Shown here piece by piece: positions 1 through 9,965 of a stretch of DNA of 64,000 nt (positions are counted from its first letter, which is position 1; every line of letters starts with the position of its first letter). The notes under the pieces were generated by a model. The model did no database searches. It saw only the letters and a list, made by a program, of their open reading frames with translations, and was not told the DNA's origin. The DNA comes from Pseudomonadota bacterium (GTDB lineage: Bacteria; Pseudomonadota; Gammaproteobacteria; Burkholderiales; Sulfuriferulaceae): the NCBI GenBank assembly GCA_021801025.1, contig JAJYYK010000004.1, forward strand, positions 124,001-188,000, written 5' to 3'. The position numbers and the translations under genes are program-made.

Positions 1-379
1 AATTCACGGTATCCCCATGCTGATCGACTGATTCAAGATAAACACCATCGGGCATCAGCCGGACCAATTGATCCAGTAAATGCGCCGCATCTGACCGGTC
101 TGTTTGCAAGGATTCCACCAGCTGTTTGTGAGCCAGCATTTCCTTGGTTTGTTGTTTTAAGTTCTTGATTTCACCAATTTTTTTGTCTAATTTGGCAATT
201 TCGGCGGTTAAATAATCATTACGTGCATGTTGCGCGGATAAGCGCACTTTAATCCCCATGCTAACCAAAATAACCACCCCGACACCAACAAGCAATACCC
301 CGCCCACCAGAACGAGGAATTGCCGTAAACGTGCGGCATAGCGAATTTCCCTGTAAGGAAGTAAATTCATGCGTATCAT
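1..379 (-). CDS. pilN: PilN, type IV pilus inner-membrane alignment protein (partial)
   Basis: PilN is a bitopic inner-membrane protein. With PilM and PilO it links the cytoplasmic pilus motor to the outer-membrane secretin. The visible N-terminus reads MNLLPYREIRYAAR, the PilM-binding signature of the family. It is followed by one hydrophobic segment (about residues 20-42) and a coiled-coil-like stretch rich in K, E and Q. The gene runs off the left edge, so only the first 125 or so residues are present. The ATG at 379 overlaps the pilM stop codon in an ATGA junction, which implies translational coupling. A second in-frame ATG lies at 370 and matches the usual MNLLPYR start. Confidence 0.9.
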   Translation of the reverse strand, partial: MIRMNLLPYREIRYAARLRQFLVLVGGVLLVGVGVVILVSMGIKVRLSAQHARNDYLTAEIAKLDKKIGEIKNLKQQTKEMLAHKQLVESLQTDRSDAAHLLDQLVRLMPDGVYLESVDQHGDTVN

Positions 380-1449
380 GGCGCGTCAAAACTCCTCATT
401 GCCAAACCACAAGCCACCAATAATGCTGGCGCATCCATCTCCAGTTTTTTTAGCGCAATTTTCCCTGAAATTGCCATGCCGTCAAATGGATTGGCCCGCT
501 GGGTACTCACCCCGGTTTTGGCTGACACTGCCTCTACCAATCCCGGCAGCACTGATGTTCCGCCAGCCAACAAAATATCATCCACTTTGACATAGGAAGT
601 GGATGTCAAAAAAGTTTGCAACGCGCGATCGATTTGAATAATCAAGGTTTCCAAAAATGGTTGTAAAACCTCAACCGCATAGTTTTCCGGCAAATCAGCT
701 TTACGCTTTAACTTTTCTGCCACATCAAAAGTAAGCGCATAGTGGCGCTGTATCTCCTGAGTCAGATTATTTCCGCCAAAAGACAGATCACGCACATAAA
801 CCTGAACATTGTCGACAAACACGATGACACGCATGGCGGCACCAATCACAATCAGTGCCACAACTTTCCCACGCCCACCATTCGGAACGAGGTGCAACAT
901 ACCTTCATAAGCAGTTTGACTGGCATTGGCCTCGGTATCGATCACCAACACTTTCAAACCGGCTGCTTCCGCAACAGCAACACGGTCTTCTATTTTTTCT
1001 TTACGGCTTGCCACCAGCAAAACATCCACATGCTCATCCAGCGCCGCTGATGGGCCCAACACCTGGTAATCAAGATTCACTTCGTCCATCGCAAACGGAA
1101 CGACTTCGCTGGCCTCTGCCTGGACCTGAAACTCGATTTCAGTTTCCGGCAAATTGTCCGGTAAAACGATTTTTTTACTGATCACCGATGCTGGGGGCAA
1201 GGCCATTGCCACATGCTGCAATCGCGTACCCAAGCGCGACCATGCCTGCTTGAACACCTCCGAGATTTCATTTATTTTGGTCAGGTTACCCTCAACCACC
1301 GCATCCTTGGGTAAATCCTCAATCACATATCCCTCAAGCCGGTACTTCCCTTCACCGACCCGACCCAATTCCACCAGCTTGACAGCTGTGGAACTGATGT
1401 CCACCCCCACCAAGGACGGCGTCTTAATATCAAATAGGTTGAATTGCAA
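376..1449 (-). CDS. pilM: PilM, actin-like type IV pilus assembly protein
   Basis: PilM is a cytoplasmic, FtsA/actin-like ATP-binding protein that binds the PilN tail at the base of the pilus machine. The N-terminal LVGVDISSTAVKLVEL is the family's phosphate-1-like motif, and LLAGGTSVLPGL near the C-terminus is the second nucleotide-binding loop. The open frame extends upstream to 1584. I place the start at the TTG at 1449 because GGAAAG sits just upstream and the resulting 357 residues match the family's usual length. The upstream extension is hydrophobic and not PilM-like. This is the first gene of a pilMN... operon divergent from ponA, as in many beta- and gammaproteobacteria. Confidence 0.92.
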   Translation of the reverse strand: MQFNLFDIKTPSLVGVDISSTAVKLVELGRVGEGKYRLEGYVIEDLPKDAVVEGNLTKINEISEVFKQAWSRLGTRLQHVAMALPPASVISKKIVLPDNLPETEIEFQVQAEASEVVPFAMDEVNLDYQVLGPSAALDEHVDVLLVASRKEKIEDRVAVAEAAGLKVLVIDTEANASQTAYEGMLHLVPNGGRGKVVALIVIGAAMRVIVFVDNVQVYVRDLSFGGNNLTQEIQRHYALTFDVAEKLKRKADLPENYAVEVLQPFLETLIIQIDRALQTFLTSTSYVKVDDILLAGGTSVLPGLVEAVSAKTGVSTQRANPFDGMAISGKIALKKLEMDAPALLVACGLAMRSFDAP

Positions 1450-2060
1450 CTGACTTTCCTTTTTAATATATAGAGATAGATAAAAAAACCTATGCATTAC
1501 AAGCAGATTAACAGCAAACTCAATGAAAGACAATACATAAAGACGGTTTTGTTTATTAACCAAAAAACAGGCACACCCGCTCATCCGGCAAAAATATGTA
1601 TCGATATTTCATTGGCAACATCTCAATATATACCCAAGTTGGGGGCTGATTTTCAAACACGAAACGCCACATCTATTATTTCTACCAAAATTCCTTGCCA
1701 GAATAATAAAACCCTTCGCTTCAGGATGGGCTGGTATCGCCTTCTGATGAAAGCCGTCATTTACATGGCGTTCAGCATCATGGAACCTGCAGGGCATAAC
1801 CCGGAAAGTGAACACAAACAAATACCGGAATTCGCACTGGATAACGCCGGGTTAACTGTCAGGCAACACGCAAAAGCGACCGCCCGGAAAGTCACGTCAT
1901 ACCAGGAAGAATACCGCACAGAGCGCAGCCAGAAGTACTATTTTTTTCATTATGTTAAGTCAGGTATCGCTGGCACGGGCACAGTTATATTGTGCAAAGG
2001 CACCGAATCGCCACTATAATACACGTCTTACCTTTTGTGCAATCATACGGAATCAACGCC
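1450..2060. other. Long divergent intergenic region pilM/ponA
   Basis: About 610 bases without a convincing gene. An open frame on the plus strand (1492-2019) encodes a low-complexity mixture with no domain I recognise, and it covers the presumed promoters of both flanking genes. A perfect TATAAT hexamer at 2015-2020 lies about 40 bases before the ponA start and is a likely -10 element. No clear repeat or terminator was seen. Confidence 0.5.
1990..2020 (+). promoter_or_regulatory. Probable ponA promoter
   Basis: TATAAT at 2015-2020 is a consensus -10 box. The best -35 match is TTGTGC at 1990-1995 with a 19-base spacer, longer than ideal. It stands 40 bases upstream of the chosen ponA ATG, so the 5' leader would be short. 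This is a sequence match only. Confidence 0.45.
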
Positions 2061-4397
2061 ATGCCCACTAACCGCTGGTTTACCGTTTTTTTTACTGCCA
2101 TCACCAGTCTGGTTGTCCTGTTTATATCACTTACCGCACTGACTGTTGCGCTGATCTACCCCAAATTACCAGGAATGCAAACCCTCACTGACTACCGGCC
2201 CAAAGTACCCATGCGGGTCTACACCCTTGATGGCGCATTGATCGCCGAATTTGGTGAAGAACACCGGGCAGTCATCACGTTGGCACAAACGCCAAAAATA
2301 TTGCAACAAGCCATCCTGGCGGCTGAAGATGACCGGTTTTATGAACACGGCGGCATCGATGCTATGGGTGTACTGCGCGCGGCGCTGACTAATCTGGTTT
2401 CCGGTGGTGCAAAAGAGGGGGCTTCCACAATCACAATGCAAGTGGCACGAAATTTCTTTCTGTCCAGCGAAAAAACCCTTACCCGCAAACTCAATGAAGC
2501 ACTGCTCTCCATTAAAATAGAAAAGAATTTAACCAAAAATCAAATTTTAACCTTGTACATTAACCAAATTTATCTGGGGCAACGTGCATACGGTTTTGCC
2601 GCTGCGTCCCAGGCTTATTTTGGCAAACCTGTTGGTAAACTCACATTGGCTGAAGCCGCCATGCTGGCTGGCTTACCCAAAGCACCCTCCAAATACAATC
2701 CAGCGGTCAATTTACCCAGAGCATTGGAAAGACAACATTATGTTCTGCATCGCATGCTGGAATTGCAATACATTACCGAACCACAATATGAGTCGGCCAT
2801 CAATCAAGTTTTGGTTGTACGCAAGACCCCAACAATTATCAATGCACTCAATGCAGACTATGTTGCAGAAATGATACGTCAGGCCATGTACGACCGCTAT
2901 CAGGACGCGATCTACAGTAATGGGTTGAAAGTTTATACCACATTGCTTAAACGCGACCAGATCGCGGCTGACAACGCGCTCTGGTCCGGCGTAGAGGCAT
3001 ATGATCACAGGCATGGTTACCGTGGTGCGGAAAGCAGCATTGATCTGTCAAATATCACTGATTCAAATGAAGAAATAATTAATGCCTTACAAAATATTCC
3101 CGATGTTCATGACTTAATACCAGCGGTCGTGTTATCAGAAGACAATAAATTGGTTCGTGTTTATGCTAAAAATGTAGGGGTAATTAACATTACCGGCGAT
3201 GGATTAAGCTTTGCGCAACGCGCATTGACCCATTCCGGCAAACAAATTATCGGGCAAAAAAACGCCTTGTACCCAGGGGCCATTATCCGTGTGCAACGCC
3301 GCACAGACGGGGCCTGGAACATTACACAACTACCCCAGGTAGAGGCCGCGCTGGTCTCGCTTGACCCCAAAACGGGTGCGATTCGCGCCCTGGTTGGTGG
3401 TTATGATTACGACCTGAACAAATTCAATCATGTCACCCAAGCCTGGCGTCAGCCCGGTTCGAGCTTTAAACCCTTTATCTATTCTGCCGCACTGGAAAAG
3501 GGCTTTACCCCAGCCACCCTGATCGAAGACACACCCGTTGATATTCCGGCAGATCAAACAGGCGGCGTGCTTTGGCAACCCAAAGATTATGAAAACACCT
3601 ATAGCGGCACACTGGTCAGTATGCGCAACGCGCTGACCCATTCGCTTAATTTGCCTACCATTCGTATCCTGCAAACCATCACACCCGCTTATGCACAGGA
3701 TTATGTCCAACGATTTGGGTTCGATGCGCAACATATTCCACCCTATCTCACCATGGGCTTGGGTGCCGGATCGGTCACCCCTTTACAGATGGCATCAGCC
3801 TATGCCGTTTTTGCCAATGGGGGTGAGCAAATTACCCCTTATATTATCGATCACATTACTGACCAAAATGGACAAATCATTTTGAGCGCATCGCCACAAG
3901 CACCCAAACAAGTGATCGATCCCCGGAACGCATTTATTATCACCAGCTTAATGGAGGATGTGGTAAGGCGCGGCACCGGCGCACGCGCCAGCGAACTGGG
4001 ACGCAATGATTTGGCTGGAAAAACAGGCACGACCAACGATCAGAGGGATGCATGGTTTGCCGGTTTCCAGCCCAGTCTGGTCACGGTAGCATGGATAGGT
4101 TTTGATCAGCCCCGCAGTCTGGGTGGCGGCGAAACGGGTGCACAGGCCGCTTTGCCTATTTGGATGAAATTCATGGGCGAGGCACTAAAAGGCGTTCCTG
4201 ACGCCACCATTAGCCCACCACAAGGCGTGGTCAGCATACCCGTCAATCCGCTCACCGGGTTACCCACAGAAACTGGGGAACAAGGCACACCAGAATATTT
4301 TTATCAGGAAGCGATACCCATGATGTCCGGCAAGACATCCTTTGAAAACCCCACCGCCACGCCATCCATACCAAATCCAGCAGGCTTGCCGCATTAA
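2061..4397 (+). CDS. mrcA: Penicillin-binding protein 1A (bifunctional transglycosylase/transpeptidase)
   Basis: This inner-membrane enzyme polymerises lipid II into glycan strands and cross-links them in the periplasm. The 778 residues comprise a short cytoplasmic tail, one membrane segment (about 10-35) and a GT51 transglycosylase domain with the EDDRFYEHGGID motif carrying the catalytic Glu. A linker/OB region follows, then a transpeptidase domain with QPGSSFKP (the SxxK serine), an SLN-type motif and KTGTTND. The ATG at 2061 was chosen because the membrane anchor begins just after it. The frame upstream to 1992 crosses the promoter. The gene is also called ponA and is divergent from pilM, a conserved arrangement. 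Confidence 0.95.
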   Translation: MPTNRWFTVFFTAITSLVVLFISLTALTVALIYPKLPGMQTLTDYRPKVPMRVYTLDGALIAEFGEEHRAVITLAQTPKILQQAILAAEDDRFYEHGGIDAMGVLRAALTNLVSGGAKEGASTITMQVARNFFLSSEKTLTRKLNEALLSIKIEKNLTKNQILTLYINQIYLGQRAYGFAAASQAYFGKPVGKLTLAEAAMLAGLPKAPSKYNPAVNLPRALERQHYVLHRMLELQYITEPQYESAINQVLVVRKTPTIINALNADYVAEMIRQAMYDRYQDAIYSNGLKVYTTLLKRDQIAADNALWSGVEAYDHRHGYRGAESSIDLSNITDSNEEIINALQNIPDVHDLIPAVVLSEDNKLVRVYAKNVGVINITGDGLSFAQRALTHSGKQIIGQKNALYPGAIIRVQRRTDGAWNITQLPQVEAALVSLDPKTGAIRALVGGYDYDLNKFNHVTQAWRQPGSSFKPFIYSAALEKGFTPATLIEDTPVDIPADQTGGVLWQPKDYENTYSGTLVSMRNALTHSLNLPTIRILQTITPAYAQDYVQRFGFDAQHIPPYLTMGLGAGSVTPLQMASAYAVFANGGEQITPYIIDHITDQNGQIILSASPQAPKQVIDPRNAFIITSLMEDVVRRGTGARASELGRNDLAGKTGTTNDQRDAWFAGFQPSLVTVAWIGFDQPRSLGGGETGAQAALPIWMKFMGEALKGVPDATISPPQGVVSIPVNPLTGLPTETGEQGTPEYFYQEAIPMMSGKTSFENPTATPSIPNPAGLPH

Positions 4398-4412
4398 ACG
4401 ATGCCATGAAGC

Positions 4413-5063
4413 ATGACAAAATTGATGAACAATTTTAATTCTGCCCGAAACCTCGCTGCCCAAGTGGCTGCGCAATGGATGTATGAACACGGCATCAATG
4501 ACTTCGCGCTTGCAAAACGCAAAGCAGCTCGACAGCTGGGTATCATTGATGCGCATCAGTTACCTGATAACTCGGAAATAGAGGCAGCCATCCGCGAACG
4601 ACTCGCTATTTTTCATGCTGAAAGCCACCCCAATATTCAGCTTGCCCTGCAAAATATTGCTTTGCGTACCATGCAAAATCTGGCGGAATTCAATCCTCAC
4701 CTGACGGGAAGCGTCCTCAACGGCACCGCCGGACAGCATGCGGACATTCACATCGAATTATTCACCGACAGTGAAAAGGAAGTGGAAATGTATCTGCTCA
4801 ACCAGAAAATACAATTCCAGCAAGCCCAAGCTTATTCTTCATCCAAAAATAAACGACTCGTGCCGGGTTACAGGCTATTTAACGAGACCAATGAAATTAT
4901 ACTGACAGTTTTGACACGTGAGGCTTTGCGCAACACTGGTCGCGTTATCGGCACCGGCATACCCAAACGTGTTTCGCTTAAACAACTGACCTTAATGCTG
5001 CGCGCCAGCGTCTCACAAACCAAGCCAGAGCCCCCAGACTTAAACCACAAGGCTGGGGGATGA
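4413..5063 (+). CDS. Nucleotidyltransferase-like protein of unknown role
   Basis: This is a 216-residue soluble protein with no signal peptide. The N-terminal third is helical. The centre contains GSVLNGTAGQHADIHIELF, which looks like the GS-x(n)-D-I core of a nucleotidyltransferase-fold protein, followed by a DSEKEVEMYL segment. The second metal-binding acidic residue cannot be assigned with certainty. It begins 15 bases after ponA, probably in the same transcript, and ends tail-to-tail with hemB. Homologues exist in related bacteria as uncharacterised proteins; I do not know a demonstrated substrate. The family call rests on motif resemblance. Confidence 0.6.
   Translation: MTKLMNNFNSARNLAAQVAAQWMYEHGINDFALAKRKAARQLGIIDAHQLPDNSEIEAAIRERLAIFHAESHPNIQLALQNIALRTMQNLAEFNPHLTGSVLNGTAGQHADIHIELFTDSEKEVEMYLLNQKIQFQQAQAYSSSKNKRLVPGYRLFNETNEIILTVLTREALRNTGRVIGTGIPKRVSLKQLTLMLRASVSQTKPEPPDLNHKAGG
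5031..5059. terminator. Possible hairpin between convergent genes
   Basis: CCCCCAG at 5031-5037 can pair with CTGGGGG at 5053-5059, spanning the end of the plus-strand gene and the 13-base gap before the hemB stop. There is no flanking T-run, so it is a weak bidirectional terminator candidate. Confidence 0.3.
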
Positions 5064-5076
5064 TATCCGGGTTAAA

Positions 5077-6090
<1,014 letters not shown>

Positions 6091-6254
6091 TCATCGCTAT
6101 ACAACCCAACGCCCTTTAACCTGGAAACAGCAAATCAAAGCCAGTAATCCCGTTGCCAAAGCAACCATACCATAATGTTGTCCATTATCCGACCCGGAAC
6201 ACCGCCAATATTTAGCTCTGCATATTGAACCCAAATAAAAAAGAATATCCATGG

Positions 6255-6396
6255 AACTTAATTTCATCTTTGCTTCTCTACATCAGCAGATGACCTCTAG
6301 TCGTCTCCCGCTTCTCCTCCCTGAGCGGGTGTCCTGGCAGCAAGCCGGGGCGTTTGGACCTCGGTTTACTTCCCCTTAACCGAGGTCTTTTTTTTT
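6255..6396 (+). ncRNA. Candidate structured small RNA with anti-Shine-Dalgarno loop
   Basis: Four consecutive hairpins are visible on the plus strand. H1 is AGATGAC 6288-6294 with GTCGTCT 6300-6306. H2 is CCCGCT 6307-6312 with AGCGGG 6324-6329, its loop being TCTCCTCCCTG. H3 is CCTGGC 6333-6338 with GCCGGG 6344-6349. H4 is a rho-independent terminator (GACCTCGGTT with AACCGAGGTC, then nine T). The H2 loop is complementary to Shine-Dalgarno sequences. It lies beside engB, the gene that also neighbours Spot 42 RNA in Escherichia coli (between polA and engB/yihA). The 5' end is not determined and 6255 is only an estimate. A 42-codon frame (6251-6379) overlaps it but has no ribosome-binding site. 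Confidence 0.65.
6357..6396 (+). terminator. Strong rho-independent terminator
   Basis: Ten base pairs form between 6357-6366 and 6378-6387, followed by nine T (6388-6396). Because the T-run is on the plus strand, it terminates a plus-strand transcript. The nearest plus-strand source is the candidate small RNA immediately upstream, since both flanking genes are on the minus strand. Confidence 0.85.
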
Positions 6397-6421
6397 GCCC
6401 AATGGCCTACCGGACTCAATT

Positions 6422-7057
6422 TTAAATCGGATCGTTGCCAGTCGCAAAAATTTCTGCGGTTTCTGTTGGTGCCAGCCAACGTGCCAACACAGCTTCCGCT
6501 TCTTCAACGCCTGTTTTTTTTGAACTGGAAAACAGCTGCACACTGAAGTGCGGCGACAATTCCAGTAATTCCGCACGCACAGCTCGCAAAGTCGACTGCG
6601 CAACCCCATTGCTCAGTTTATCGCTTTTAGTGAGCAAACAATGCACGGGCTTACCCGTTGGCAAAAACCACTCCAGCATCACCCGATCCAGCTCGGTCAA
6701 TGGGCGACGTATGTCCATAATCAGAACCAAACCTCGCAAAGGAATGCGGTGCTGTAAATAATCACTGAGCAGTCCGCGCCAATGATCTTTAACCACTCCA
6801 GGTACGCGAGCATAACCATAACCGGGCAAATCGACCAGGAAGCGCTCATTGCCCAGGGCAAAATAATTAATATGCTGAGTTCGACCCGGCGTTTTACTGA
6901 CAAAAGCCAGACGGGTTCTATTCGCCATTGTATTGATTGCACTTGATTTACCTGCATTGGACCGACCGGCAAATGCAATTTCAATCTGGCTCTCTTTAGG
7001 CAAATCACGCAAGTGATTTACCGTAATATAAAATTCTGCTGCTTGCATCAGATTCAT
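6422..7057 (-). CDS. engB: Ribosome biogenesis GTP-binding protein EngB/YihA
   Basis: EngB is an essential cytoplasmic GTPase of the TrmE-Era-EngA-YihA class that acts in 50S subunit assembly. The 211 residues show the G1 loop GRSNAGKSS, the G3 motif DLPGYG and the G4 motif TKSD, all in order. The length is typical. It is divergent from the cytochrome c4 gene, a neighbourhood conserved in beta- and gammaproteobacteria. Confidence 0.96.
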   Translation of the reverse strand: MNLMQAAEFYITVNHLRDLPKESQIEIAFAGRSNAGKSSAINTMANRTRLAFVSKTPGRTQHINYFALGNERFLVDLPGYGYARVPGVVKDHWRGLLSDYLQHRIPLRGLVLIMDIRRPLTELDRVMLEWFLPTGKPVHCLLTKSDKLSNGVAQSTLRAVRAELLELSPHFSVQLFSSSKKTGVEEAEAVLARWLAPTETAEIFATGNDPI

Positions 7058-7164
7058 GAAAAATGTATCCTAATAGGGTATTTGAATGCCACAGGCTGGC
7101 GTTAAGAACGAATCACAGGTAACATCTTATTTTTAAACATGTTTAAGGTATGAGGAGCTTACAA

Positions 7165-7782
7165 TTGAAAAACACCCTGATGTTTGCATTACTCGCAACT
7201 CTTTTCACTTCACCATTTTCTCATGCTGAAGATGCCAACGGTGACCCAGCCAAAGCGCAGCAACTTGTTGCCAATGTTTGCTCCGCCTGTCACGGCGCGG
7301 ATGGGAATAGCACCCAACCGGACAAACCCACCCTCGCTGGTCAGGGTAAAGAGTATATCATTAAGCAACTGACGGATTTCAAATCTGGCAAACGAGTGAA
7401 TGCCATTATGAATGGAATGACTGCCAGCCTGACGCCCGATGACATCAAAAATCTGGCCGCTTACTTCTCTGAACAAATACCAAAGCCCGGCATTGCCAAA
7501 GACCCTGTGCTGGCAGCTGCCGGTGAAAAAATATACAAAGGCGGCGATGCAGGCAGTGGCGTTCCAGCATGCGCAGCTTGTCATGGCCCCACGGGTGCAG
7601 GCATCCCGGCTCAGTTTCCTCGTCTGGCTGGGCAACACAGTGAGTATGTCTACGCTCAGCTGAACAATTTCCGTTTGTTACAGCGCACCAACGATGGTGG
7701 GAAAATGATGGAAACCATCTCACAACGGTTAACAGACCAACAAATGAAAGCCGTTGCCGAATATGTTTCCGGGTTGCAATAA
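7165..7782 (+). CDS. Cytochrome c4, dihaem periplasmic c-type cytochrome
   Basis: This is a periplasmic electron carrier, usually feeding terminal oxidases. It has a signal peptide ending near FSHAED and two CxxCH haem sites, CSACHGADG in the first half and CAACHGPTG in the second, typical of the duplicated c4 fold. Later methionines (for example MNGM and MMET) can supply the axial ligands. An ATG at 7150 is in frame, but AGGAG at 7153-7157 lies inside that extension, exactly seven bases before the TTG at 7165. I therefore favour the TTG start (205 residues). The gene is divergent from engB and followed by a terminator. Confidence 0.93.
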   Translation: MKNTLMFALLATLFTSPFSHAEDANGDPAKAQQLVANVCSACHGADGNSTQPDKPTLAGQGKEYIIKQLTDFKSGKRVNAIMNGMTASLTPDDIKNLAAYFSEQIPKPGIAKDPVLAAAGEKIYKGGDAGSGVPACAACHGPTGAGIPAQFPRLAGQHSEYVYAQLNNFRLLQRTNDGGKMMETISQRLTDQQMKAVAEYVSGLQ

Positions 7783-7924
7783 ATTAAGCATTTTTGTTCA
7801 GACCGCGCGCAAGCGGTTTGAAGGAAAGCTTGGCTAATCTACTGGCTGAGGGCTCGTTAATGAATAACTGCGGCAACCCGTCGGCCTGTGACCGCTTTGG
7901 GCGCAATTATTCCTAACATCACGG

Positions 7925-7947
7925 GGGTGGCGCGAGCCGCCCTTTTT
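7925..7947 (+). terminator. Rho-independent terminator after cytochrome c4
   Basis: GGGTGGC 7925-7931 pairs with GCCGCCC 7936-7942 (one T-G wobble) around a GCGA loop, followed by five T. It separates the cytochrome c4 transcript from resB, whose start lies about 25 bases further on. Confidence 0.75.
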
Positions 7948-7972
7948 GTTTCAGGACATGCCACACACCACT

Positions 7973-9964
7973 ATGACAAAGAACTCTAACCATCCCACGC
8001 GCGCAATCTATGAGCTGTTCAGCTCCATGCGTTTTGCCATTAGCCTTTTTTCGCTGTTGGCAATTGCTTCCGTCATAGGCACCGTGTTGAAACAAAACCA
8101 ACCCTATGCGGATTACATCATCAAATTTGGTCAGTACTGGTTTACTGCTTTTAAATGGCTGGGCTTGTTTGATGTGTATCACACCTGGTGGTTTGTCACC
8201 ATTCTGGCTTTTTTGGTCATCTCCACCAGCACATGTATTTACCGAAATTTGCCTGCCATGCTGCGCGACATGCGCAATTTCCGTGAACAAGCGACCGAAC
8301 AATCACTCCGTCACTTTCATCATCAAGCAGAATTTTCTACCCAGGGCAATCCGCTTCCCTCGCTAAAGGAATACCTCACCCACCAGGGCTTTCAATACCG
8401 TGAACGTATACAAGGGGATTCGGTCTTGCTTGCCGGAAAAAAGGGGAGCTTTAATCGCCTTGGGTATATGTTTACCCACAGTGCCATCGTGATGATTTGC
8501 CTGGGCGGTTTAATTGATGGCAATCTTCCTTTGCAATTCGAGCAAGCTTTTGGCTTGAAGCACATCGAAACACGTGATATTCCAGTCAGTCAGGTACCAG
8601 CCATAAGCCGCCTGTCTGTCAATAACCTGTCATTCAGGGGCAATGTCACCCTCCCTGAAGGCAGCAGTGCTGATGTGGTCTTTTTGAATGTGGGTGACGG
8701 TTATCTGGTGCAAGAACTGCCGTTTCGCGTGGGTTTGAAAAAATTCCATATTGAACACTACTCTACAGGCCAACCTAAGGCCTTCGCCAGCGAAATTCAG
8801 GTGTTTGACAAAGGATCAAACCAACCCGTCATGACCCGCACCATTACTGTTAACCACCCCCTTATTTACAAAGGCATTGCCATTTACCAATCCAGTTTCG
8901 GTGATGGCGGCACTCATTTCAAATTAAAAGCCTGGGATTTATCAAAAAACCAGACCAGCTGGCTTCCTTTCGCTGGAAGCGTGCACGATCAATCCCCCCT
9001 GGACGTGGATGGTCAACACTTGAATGTGGAATTTGGTGATTTCCACCCCTTCAACATTCAAGATGCAGGCATGAGCACGCCCAGCAAGACGAGCTTTGGT
9101 GGCAATGCCGTCGCTGACCATAAAAACTTGCGTAACGAGGGACCAAGTTTTGAATACAAATTACGCACCCCTGATGGCCAAGCCAGGGAATACAGCAACT
9201 ACATGTTGCCTATCTTAATCGATGGCCGCTGGTTCATGGTGTCTGGAATGCGCACCATGCCCAATCAACCTTACCACTATTTGCGCATGCCACTCGACCC
9301 ACAATTCACGCTGGATGGGTTTATGCGTTTACGGGCTGCCATGTTAACTCCCAGCTTATATCCGGAAATTGCGAAACGTTTTGCGCAGAGCGTCTTGCCA
9401 CACAACATCAACGCCCAACAACAATTGATACGCAGCACGATCAAAGAATTAACACTTTTTTCCAAAGATGGCTATTCAGGATTGTCTGACTTTATTGAAC
9501 ACAACATCCCTGCCAACCAACGTGATCAGGCAGCACAGGCCTATTTAAAAATTCTGGAACTTTCAGCATGGCAAGCCTATGTCATCACGCAAACTCAAGC
9601 TGGTCAAGCTTTACCAACAATGAATGATGCAACCGGCTGGTTTCTGCGTGACAGCCTCAATGCCATCAATGACTCGCTCTACTATGGCGCGCCCGTTTAT
9701 TTGCAACTTTCCAGTTTTGATCAGGTCCAATCTTCCGGCTTGCAGTTGACACGTTCACCAGGCAAGAATATTGTGTTCTTCGGATCTTTTTTACTGGTTC
9801 TAGGCGTATTTACGATGTTTTTTGTGCAAGAACGGAGACTATGGCTATTACTCAAACCAGGCCACCTCCTGTTTGCCATGTCTGCCAACCGTGTTACTCT
9901 GGATTTTGAAACCGAATTTACCCAGCGGTGTGAGCACCTTGCTGACCTTATTAAGGAATTTTGA
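7973..9964 (+). CDS. resB: ResB-like cytochrome c biogenesis protein (Ccs1)
   Basis: ResB/Ccs1 partners CcsB in system II haem delivery and holds the apocytochrome for haem attachment outside the membrane. The N-terminus has RAIYELFSSMRFAISLFSLL, the conserved entry to the first membrane segment. Further segments lie near residues 65-85, 160-180 and 600-625, and a large periplasmic domain lies between the last two. The start is uncertain: ATGs at 7958 and 7973 are both in frame and neither has a well-spaced ribosome-binding site. I chose 7973 (663 residues) on family resemblance. The stop is one base before ccsB, so the two are one operon. Confidence 0.9.
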   Translation: MTKNSNHPTRAIYELFSSMRFAISLFSLLAIASVIGTVLKQNQPYADYIIKFGQYWFTAFKWLGLFDVYHTWWFVTILAFLVISTSTCIYRNLPAMLRDMRNFREQATEQSLRHFHHQAEFSTQGNPLPSLKEYLTHQGFQYRERIQGDSVLLAGKKGSFNRLGYMFTHSAIVMICLGGLIDGNLPLQFEQAFGLKHIETRDIPVSQVPAISRLSVNNLSFRGNVTLPEGSSADVVFLNVGDGYLVQELPFRVGLKKFHIEHYSTGQPKAFASEIQVFDKGSNQPVMTRTITVNHPLIYKGIAIYQSSFGDGGTHFKLKAWDLSKNQTSWLPFAGSVHDQSPLDVDGQHLNVEFGDFHPFNIQDAGMSTPSKTSFGGNAVADHKNLRNEGPSFEYKLRTPDGQAREYSNYMLPILIDGRWFMVSGMRTMPNQPYHYLRMPLDPQFTLDGFMRLRAAMLTPSLYPEIAKRFAQSVLPHNINAQQQLIRSTIKELTLFSKDGYSGLSDFIEHNIPANQRDQAAQAYLKILELSAWQAYVITQTQAGQALPTMNDATGWFLRDSLNAINDSLYYGAPVYLQLSSFDQVQSSGLQLTRSPGKNIVFFGSFLLVLGVFTMFFVQERRLWLLLKPGHLLFAMSANRVTLDFETEFTQRCEHLADLIKEF

Positions 9965-9965
9965 A

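Noticed and set aside
1492-2019. Open frame of 175 codons in the pilM-ponA gap
   Set aside because: No ribosome-binding site, no domain, and it covers the ponA promoter including the TATAAT box; composition looks non-coding.
6251-6379. 42-codon frame overlapping the candidate small RNA
   Set aside because: It has no ribosome-binding site and its stop lies inside the terminator stem; the hairpin structure explains the sequence better.
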